DNA of 64,000 bases, taken from the NCBI GenBank assembly GCA_947095585.1, contig OX352763.1, positions 103,271,908 to 103,335,907 on the forward strand, in the 5' to 3' direction. The first letter of the stretch is position 1; every line of letters begins with the position of its first letter. Source of the DNA: Nephrocerus scutellatus. Taxonomy: Eukaryota; Arthropoda; Insecta; Diptera; Pipunculidae. The notes beneath the pieces are model-generated. The model was not told where the DNA came from. It did not search any database and saw nothing but the letters and a program-made list of their open reading frames with translations. A program made the translations under genes and the position numbers. Below are positions 57,814-64,000 of the stretch, piece by piece.

Positions 57814-58630
57814 ATGACATCTTCAAAATGGAATCCACCTGGGAGATGGTTTCAAACACCTTTTCTTCGCCAGCATCGTAAAACTGAGACTTCACCTGCG
57901 AGAAAAAGGGGTCGCCCTAAAAGAACAACAAAAAAACCAATGGAAAAACGACAAGGTCGTAAGAGAGGAATGAATAGCGCTGCTAGGAATGTATCACATT
58001 GCTCTAAAGAGAGAACTAATCCAGAAAACTACCAAAAGTATTTCGGAACTGTTACACCACATATATCTCGAAGTTCGGGAAGCGGAAGTATCATCGTGGG
58101 CACCACATTGAAGGCCAGTGGGTCTGCGCATACGATTACCTGGCAGATGAAGGATACACGCACCTGAGAGTCAACCACTCAAAAACTTTTGTTGACCGGG
58201 CAACAGGTGCGTGTACCAAACGTATTGAGGCTTCTTGGGGTGCAGCCAAAAGGACAATGAGCTCCCCTGGGCGACCACGTCGCCGAAGACACGTTAATTT
58301 GCAAAACCTGGGTGGTAGGGACGGTCCCACGATAATAGAAGATGAACCCGAAACAGAAACCGAAAGTCACCTGGCCTATGGAACAATCATTTATCGATCT
58401 TAACTACAATCCATCAAGATCTCCAGATTTGCGTCCGATTTTCCCGTACGATCCCGATAACCTTGCTCCATTTATATCATTGGAAGCCCATAAATGGGAA
58501 CAATGTGGAGTCAGACTCCAGCGCATTTAATAAAAAAATGAGAAATTTGATAAAACTTTGGAAAGGATCAGATTAAGTATGTGATTTAAGAAAAACGTAA
58601 TTAAAATAACTTCCTTAACTTAGTAGAAGA
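57814..58630 (+). repeat. Array unit 19, short (817 bp)
   Basis: Block F has ATAATAGAAG in place of ATAATGGAAG. Confidence 0.85.
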
Positions 58631-59797
58631 ATGACATCTTCAAAATGGAATCCACCTGGGAGATGGTTTCAATCACCTTTTCTTCGCCAGCATCGTAAAA
58701 CTGAGACTTCACCTGCGAGAAAAAGGGGTCGCCCTAAAAGAACAACAAAAAAACCATTGGAAAAACGACAAGGTCGTAAGAGAGGAATGAATAGCGCTGC
58801 TAGGAATGTATCACATTGCTCTAAAGAGAGAACTAATCCAGAAAACTACCAAAAGTATTTCGGAACTGTTACACCACATATATATATCTCGAAGTTCGGG
58901 AAGCGGAAGTATCATCGTGGGCACCACATTGAAGGCCAGTGGGTCTTCGGTGGCATTGAACGCCACACAGGTCTTTGCTTTATGGTGCCCGTTGAAAAAA
59001 GAGATACAGAGTCCCTCCTTCCAATTATAAAGGAGCGGAATCATATCTGATTGTTGGAAAGCATACGATTGCCTGGCAGATGAAGGATAAACGCACCTGA
59101 GAGTCAACCACTCAAAAACTTTGGTTGACCGGGCAACAGGTGCGTGTACCAAACGTATTGAGGCGTCTTGGGGTGCAACCAAAAGGACAATGAGCTCCTC
59201 TGGGCGAAGAAAAAACTTTTTCGCTGGCTGTTTGGCGAAATACATGTTTTTAAAAATGTGTAGAGTAACCAAAGTGGATCCATTCGTGGAATTCATAAAG
59301 GCAGCGGGAAAGTTATACAACCCCTTAGCTCCCAAGCCCCACAATCGTTTATTGTTATCAGTGAGTACAAAATTCTTGTTTGTTTTTTTAATGAAATGTT
59401 TTCGTCTGCTGGTTGTAGTCATGGACAATCGTGGGCAAGAACCACGTCGCCGAAGACACGTTAATTTGCAAAACCTGGGTGGTAGGGACGGTCCCACGAT
59501 AATGGAAGATGAACCCGAAACAGAAACCGAAAGTCACCTGGCCTATGGAACAATAATTTATCGATCTTAACTACAATCCATCAAGATCTCCAGATTTGCG
59601 TCCGATTTTCCCCTACGATCCCGATAACCTTGCTCCATTTATATCATTGGAAGCCCATAAATGGGAACAATGTGGAGTCAGACTCCAGCGCATCTAATAA
59701 GAAAATGAGAAATTTGATAAAACTTTGGAAAGGATCAGATTAAGTATGTGATTTAAGAAAAACGTAATTAAAACAACTTCCTTAACTTAGTAGAAGA
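58631..59797 (+). repeat. Array unit 20, long (1167 bp), best DDE N-half
   Basis: The longer AT-run lets 139 codons (58,631-59,050) run from MTSSK through 'KYHRGHHIEGQWVFGGIERH' and 'LLPIIKE', the clearest view of the ISXO2-like domain. Reading then fails, because the stretch before 'SDCWKAYDC' is about 17 bases too short and out of frame. The intron acceptor is altered (GGTTGTAG near 59,411). Confidence 0.9.
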
Positions 59798-60852
59798 ATG
59801 ACATCTTCAAAATGGAATCCACCTGGGAGATGGTTTCAAACACCTTTTCTTCGCCAGCATCGTAAAACTGAGACTTCACCTGCGAGAAAAAGGGGTCGCC
59901 CTAAAAGAACAACAAAAAAACCATTGGAAAAACGACAAGGTCGTAAGAGAGGAATGAATAGCGCTGCTAGGAATGTATCACATTGCTCTAAAGAGAGAAC
60001 TAATCCAGAAAACTACCAAAAGTATTTCGGAACTGTTACACCACATATATATATCTCGAAGTTCGGGAAGCGGAAGTATCATCGTGGGCACCACATTGAA
60101 GGCCAGTGGGTCGGCGCATACGATTGCCTAGCAGATGAAGGATACACGCACCTGAGAGTCAACCACTCAAAAACTTTTGTTGACCGGGCAACAGGTGCGT
60201 GTACCAAACGTATTGAGGCGTCTTGGGGTGCAACCAAAAGGACAATGAGCTCCTCTGGGCGAAGAAAAAACTTTTTCGCTGGCTATTCGGCGAAATACAT
60301 GTTTTTAAAAATGTGTAGAGTAACCAAAGTGGATCCATTCGTGGAATTCATAAAGGCAGCGGGAAAGTTATACAACCCCTTAGCTCCAAAGCCCCACAAT
60401 TGTTTATTGTTATCAGTGAGTACAAAATTCTTGTTTGTTTTTTTAATGAAATGTTTTCGTCTGCTTTTTGTAGTCATGGACAATCGTGGGCAAGAACTAC
60501 GTCGCCGAAGACACGTTAATTTGCAAAACTTGGGTGGTAGGGACGGTCCCACGATAATGGAAGATGAACCCGAAACAGAAACCGAAAGTCACCTGGCCTA
60601 TGGAACAATCATTTATCGATCTTAACTACAATCCATCAAGATCTCCAGATTTGCGTCCGATTTTCCTCTACGATACCGATAACCTTGCTCCATTTATATC
60701 ATTGGAAGCCCATAAATGGGAACAATGTGGAGTCAGACTCCAGCGCATTTAATAAAAAAATGAGAAATTTGATAAAACTTTGGAAAGGATCAGATTAAGT
60801 ATGTGATTTAAGAAAAACGTAATTAAAACAACTTCCTTAACTTAGTAGAAGA
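59798..60852 (+). repeat. Array unit 21, intermediate (1055 bp), 275-codon frame
   Basis: The longest open frame of the array (59,798-60,625). It joins AT-hook, DDE start, DDE end, the unspliced intron-like stretch and Arg-rich block F. It equals the 197-codon frame plus the 78 codons of block E. A TAG interrupts the other frame ('GCCTAGCAG'). Confidence 0.9.
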
Positions 60853-61907
60853 ATGACATCTTCAAAATGGAATCCACCTGGGAGATGGTTTCAATCACCT
60901 TTTCTTCGCCAGCATCGTAAACTGAGACTTCACCTGCGAGAAAAAGGGGTCGCCCTAAAAGAACAACAAAAAAACCATTGGAAAAACGACAAGGTCGTAA
61001 GAGAGGAATGAATAGCGCTGCTAGGAATGTATCACATTGCTCTAAAGAGAGAACTAATCCAGAAAACTACCAAAAGTATTTCGGAACTGTTACACCACAT
61101 ATATCTCGAAGTTCGGGAAGCGGAAGTATCATCGTGGGCACCACATTGAAGGCCAGTGGGTCTTCGTTGGCATTGAACGCCACACAGGTCTTTGCTTTAT
61201 GGTGCCCGTTGAAAAAAGAGATACAGAGTCCCTCCTTCCAATTATAAAGGAGCGGAATCATATCTGATTGTTGGAAACCATACGATTGCCTGGCAGATGA
61301 AGGATACACGCACCTGAGAGTCAACCACTCAAAAACTTTTGTTGACCGGGCAACAGGTGCGTGTACCAAACGTATTGAGGCGTCTTGGGGTGCAACCAAA
61401 AGGACAATCAGCTCCTCTGGGCGAAGAAAAAACTTTTTCGTTGGCTGTAGAGTAACCAAAGTGGATCCATTCGTGGAATTCATAAAGGCAGCGGGAAAGT
61501 TATACAACCTCTTAGCTCCCAAGCCCCACAATCGTTTATTGTTATCAGTGAGTACAAAATTCTTGTTTGTTTTTTTAATGAAATGTTTTCGTCTGCTTTT
61601 TGTAGTCATGGACAATCGTTACAATCGAAACAGAAACCGAAAGTCACCTGGCCTATGGAACAATCATTTATCGATCTTAACTACAATCCATCAAGATCTC
61701 CAGATTTGCGTCCGATTTTCCCGTACGATCCCGATAACCTTGCTCCATTTATATCATTGGAAGCCCATAAATGGGAACAATGTGGAGTCAGACTCCAGCG
61801 CATCTAATAAGAAAATGAGAAATTTGATAAAACTTTGGAAAGGATCAGATTAAGTATGTGATTTAAGAAAAACGTAATTCAAACAACTTTCTTAACTAAG
61901 TAGAAGA
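60853..61907 (+). repeat. Array unit 22, long type with deletions (1055 bp)
   Basis: Missing one A near 60,919, 30 bp in block E (as in unit 10), and about 78 bp of block F, where 'ATGGACAATCGT' is joined to 'TACAATCGAAAC'. Confidence 0.85.
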
Positions 61908-62664
61908 ATGACATCTTCAAAATGGGGTTTCAATCACCTTTTCTTCGCCAGCATCGTAAACTGAGACTTCACCTGCGAGAAAAAGGGGTCGCCCTAAAAG
62001 AACAACAAAAAAACCATTGGAAAAACGACAAGGTCGTAAGAGAGGAATGAATAGCGCTGCTAGGAATGTATCACATTGCTCTAAAGAGAGAACTAATCCA
62101 GAAAACTACCAAAAGTATTTCGGAACTGTTACACCACATATATCTCGAAGTTCGGGAAGCGGAAGTATCATCGTGGGCACCACATTGAAGGCCAGTGGAT
62201 CTGCGCATACGATTGCCTAGCAGATGAAGGATACACGCACCTGAGAGTCAACCACTCAAAAACTTTTGTTGACCGGGCAACAGGTGCGTGTACCAAACGT
62301 ATTGAGGCGTCTTGGGGTGCAACCAAAAGGACAATCAGCTCCTCTGGGCGAAGTAAAAACTTTTTCGCTGGCTATTTGGCGAAATACATGTTTTTAAAAA
62401 TGTGTAGAGTAACCAAAGTGGATCCATTTGTGGAATTCATAAAGGCAGCGGGAAAGTTATACAACCCCTTAGCTCCCAAGCCCCACAATCGTTTATTGTT
62501 ATCAGTGAGTACAAAATTCTTGTTTGTTTTTTTAATGAAATGTTTTCGTCTGCTTTTTGTAGTCATGGACAATCGTGGGCGAGAACCACATCGCCGAAGA
62601 CACGTTAATTTGCAAAACCTTGGTGGTAGGGACGGTCCCACGATAATGGAAGATGAATCCGAAA
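61908..62664 (+). repeat. Array unit 23, last, truncated
   Basis: About 21 bp are lost after 'AAAATGG' (61,925), and a TAG occurs near 62,218. Blocks A-F are present. At 62,664, in block F ('GAATCCGAAA'), the array ends and unrelated sequence continues in the same frame. Confidence 0.85.
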
Positions 62665-62809
62665 TATACGATTTGTTTTGGCCATTTATCTTGGCAGTGC
62701 TCGTTTTGATCTTGAACCATAGAGGCGATTTTACGAGATTAACGAGCCAAGAACAATCGAAAACGACCATGTTGATGAAAACATTCTATAGGTCGGTAAG
62801 TAAATAGGA
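62665..62809 (+). other. Array exit sequence
   Basis: The block F frame stays open for 47 more codons (to 62,807) into a sequence with a hydrophobic run and then a polar stretch, unlike any unit. It may be the original continuation of the source gene or flanking DNA. A GTAAGTA donor-like site is at 62,796. Confidence 0.35.
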
Positions 62810-63366
62810 ATTATTCCTATATACCCCATATGGACTTATGGTATTCAACTTTGGGGTTGCACCAAAAAAAGCAACATTAAAAAACGATTTCAAAACAAGG
62901 TGCTCCGAAACATTGTAAATGCACCTTTCTATATTCGGAACCTGAGCATGAGCATGAATGAAATACATAGCTTCGCTAAAAAGCATGAGGATCGGCTTCA
63001 CCGCCACACGAACCCCGAGACCACCCCGCTCTTGGACACCACAAACCTAGTTAGGAGACTAAAAAGAGTCAAACCTTTTGAACTAGTGCAGCATATATAA
63101 TATAATCATGTATAGTATAAGTTAGCTTCGAAGCTTTAAACTTTTAATTTTGTATTCTTTATTAATTTTAGCCAAAACAAAATTGCTTATTAGTCTAGGG
63201 ACTGAATTGTAATAATTTACTACCTAACATTACCAATGTTACCAATAAAAAGTTATATATGTACATTTAACTTAAAGTGTATACCTAGTTTTCCAGTTAA
63301 TGTTGTAAAATAATTTCCGATTTTAAACCTTTTAATTCAATTCAATTAATAATAATAATAATAATA
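62810..63366 (+). pseudogene. Jockey-like non-LTR RT C-terminus and 3' UTR
   Basis: A 5'-truncated LINE copy. The frame from 62,810 reads the jockey-type C-terminal tail: 'PIWTYGIQLWGCTKKSNIK', 'FQNKVLRNIVNAPFYIRN', 'FAKKHEDRLHRHTNPE' and 'RRLKRVKPFELV', with a natural stop at 63,100. Some residues after 'YIRN' seem condensed relative to the family. A 260-bp 3' UTR follows and ends in (AAT)n at 63,347-63,366. This family is different from the minus-strand RT copies at 3.2 and 8.0 kb. Confidence 0.85.
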
Positions 63367-63424
63367 GTATCGGCGCGACAGACCATGCGGTCCAAGGCTA
63401 TTTGTGTTGAGCATGCATATTTTT

Positions 63425-63617
63425 GCACACAAATGGAGGGACCTACAATTTAATGCCGGATCCGAACGGCGAATTGAGAAGCTTTCAGTGACAAGTTATT
63501 ACTCTCGGACGTTTGTCAAACGTTCGCGAGAGGTGGGACACCGTGAAAAATACTTTGGTGTTACTGGGATTCAAACCCCTTCTCAGCATTCCACGCTCCT
63601 ATCGACTGAGCCACGGC
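63425..63617 (-). mobile_element. tRNA-derived SINE-like segment
   Basis: On the minus strand, a pol III A-box (TGGCTCAGTCGATAGG, 63,613-63,598) is followed after about 20 bases by a B-box (GGTTTGAATCC, 63,577-63,567), as in a tRNA 5' two-thirds. No acceptor-stem 3' half pairs with the start, so this is not a functional tRNA gene. A non-tRNA body continues to about 63,425, including 'GTAGGTCCCTCCATTTGTG', a type of tail seen in insect SINE/LINE ends. A self-complementary stretch 'GACGTTTGTCAAACGTTCG' lies in the middle. Confidence 0.65.
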
Positions 63618-63830
63618 GTAATGTAGAAATTATTAAAGTCAAAGTGAGCTGAGCAGGGAACCAACAGAGACTATACTCTCACTGTATCATTATTGCACAT
63701 GCTTGTTTCGTTCTGCTCATGCTATGTAACTTGAATGTTATTGACATTTAGTATTGTAGAAATTATTAAAGAAAAGACAAAGACAAAAGAAAAAAGTAGC
63801 AAGGTAGCTTGCAACTTCTAAATCAGCTAT
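63618..63830. other. Unassigned spacer
   Basis: Short direct copies of 'TGTAGAAATTATTAAAG' occur at about 63,622 and 63,757. No gene is seen. Confidence 0.35.
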
Positions 63831-64000
63831 TGTAACGAAGTTGTTTAAAAACCACTTCGCTACAAACTATATGTCTAAAATACTTACTATGCAAAAACAC
63901 AGTCACTCGATATATAACAAAATTAACACACTTTGCCTATATATCATATTGGCGCAATACGAGTATACTCGGCCGGTATGCAGTAGGTGTAATGTTCAAT
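63831..64000 (+). repeat. Start of a related gypsy LTR (runs off window)
   Basis: Starts TGTAACGAAGTTGTTTAAAA and shortly after has CTTCGCTACAAACTATATGTCTAA, the same hairpin-plus-'TATGTCTAA' layout as the LTR at 35,537 but diverged. A related but distinct subfamily is likely. The body of the element would lie beyond 64,000. Confidence 0.7.

Larger units (their letters stand above)
31431..62664 (+). repeat. Tandem array of Merlin-type transposase-derived units (whole region)
   Basis: About 24 head-to-tail units, interrupted by a gypsy element and its duplicated part. Order in a full unit: (A) basic N-terminus starting MTSSK with an AT-hook core 'KRGRPKR'; (B) ISXO2-like DDE start, 'SKFGKRKYHRGHHIEGQWV'; (C) 113-bp block with 'FGGIERHTGLCFMVP' and 'LLPIIKE'; (D) 'CLADEGYTHLRVNHSKTF' and 'RIEASWGA'; (E) 234-bp block with 'FFAGCLAKYMFLKMCRV' and a 58-bp GT-AG intron-like stretch; (F) Arg-rich then acidic 'RRRRHVNLQNLGGRDGPTIM'; (G) 'SRSPDLRPIFPYDPDNLAPF'; (H) a decayed intron ending CTTAACTTAG. 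Long units (~1164 bp) have C and E, intermediate (~1051) only E, short (817) neither. No terminal inverted repeats were found. Confidence 0.85.

Noticed and set aside
31431..62664. Array as a host gene family cluster or histone-like repeat
   Set aside because: Units contain DDE transposase motifs with shared lesions, no host family signature, and frames broken differently between units.
31431..62664. CRISPR-like array
   Set aside because: Units are 0.8-1.2 kb, eukaryotic in character and without spacers.
63561..63617. Functional tRNA gene on the minus strand
   Set aside because: A- and B-boxes are present but no acceptor stem closes and the anticodon arm is not convincing. A SINE head fits better.

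Overview
This is a eukaryotic, AT-rich, almost gene-free stretch of what looks like an insect genome. A higher fly is the best guess, because the reverse transcriptase, mariner, BEL/Pao and jockey-type remnants are of kinds common in Diptera; this is inference, not proof. I see no confidently recognisable host gene, rRNA or functional tRNA. Nearly everything that can be named is a transposable element, a remnant of one, an endogenous parvovirus-like fragment, or a repeat built from them.

Region by region. 1-3.2 kb: unassigned sequence, then a decayed mariner transposase. 3.2-12.5 kb: two minus-strand non-LTR reverse transcriptase fragments (3.17-3.72 and 8.03-9.19 kb), plus a striking pair of tandem-repeat arms (3.96-4.84 and 11.54-12.48 kb). 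The arms are inverted to each other, have about nine ~100-bp units each, and look like the arms of a foldback-type element. 12.48-14.22 kb: a gutted Ty3/gypsy element (LTR, tRNA-Lys-type primer site, scraps of pol). 14.8-17.25 kb: a piggyBac-family transposon whose transposase is complete except for a 58-bp tandem duplication that shifts the frame. 17.3-21.2 kb: a BEL/Pao-like LTR and leader, then a probable endogenous densovirus-like insertion (two overlapping open frames and an SF3 helicase fragment). 22.06-22.8 kb: a dispersed repeat and the 3' half of a Tc1/mariner-superfamily transposase. 23.7-27.9 kb: a BEL/Pao retrotransposon with frame-broken gag-pol and a large internal deletion. 28.3-29.2 kb: a TIR-bearing non-autonomous DNA element with a TTA target duplication.

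31.4-62.7 kb is the main novelty: a tandem array of about 24 units derived from a Merlin-type (ISXO2-like DDE) transposase gene. Three size classes (about 817, 1051 and 1164 bp) arise from one basic unit by losing a 234-bp and/or a 113-bp block. All readable units share catalytic-site damage, so the array was amplified from a dead copy. A recent Ty3/gypsy element (35,537-41,487; look-alike LTRs, AACT target duplication) sits inside one unit. It carries only gag and a truncated integrase, so it must have been moved by enzymes supplied from elsewhere. A 6.24-kb block running from mid-gag through the 3' LTR into the array is repeated in tandem (37,428-43,660 and 43,663-49,900).

62.8-64 kb: a jockey-like 3' end, a tRNA-derived SINE-like segment on the minus strand, and the start of another LTR of the same gypsy lineage.

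There is no operon-like cooperation here. The logic is nested insertion, deletion and amplification, and the relative order of several events can be read from what interrupts what.
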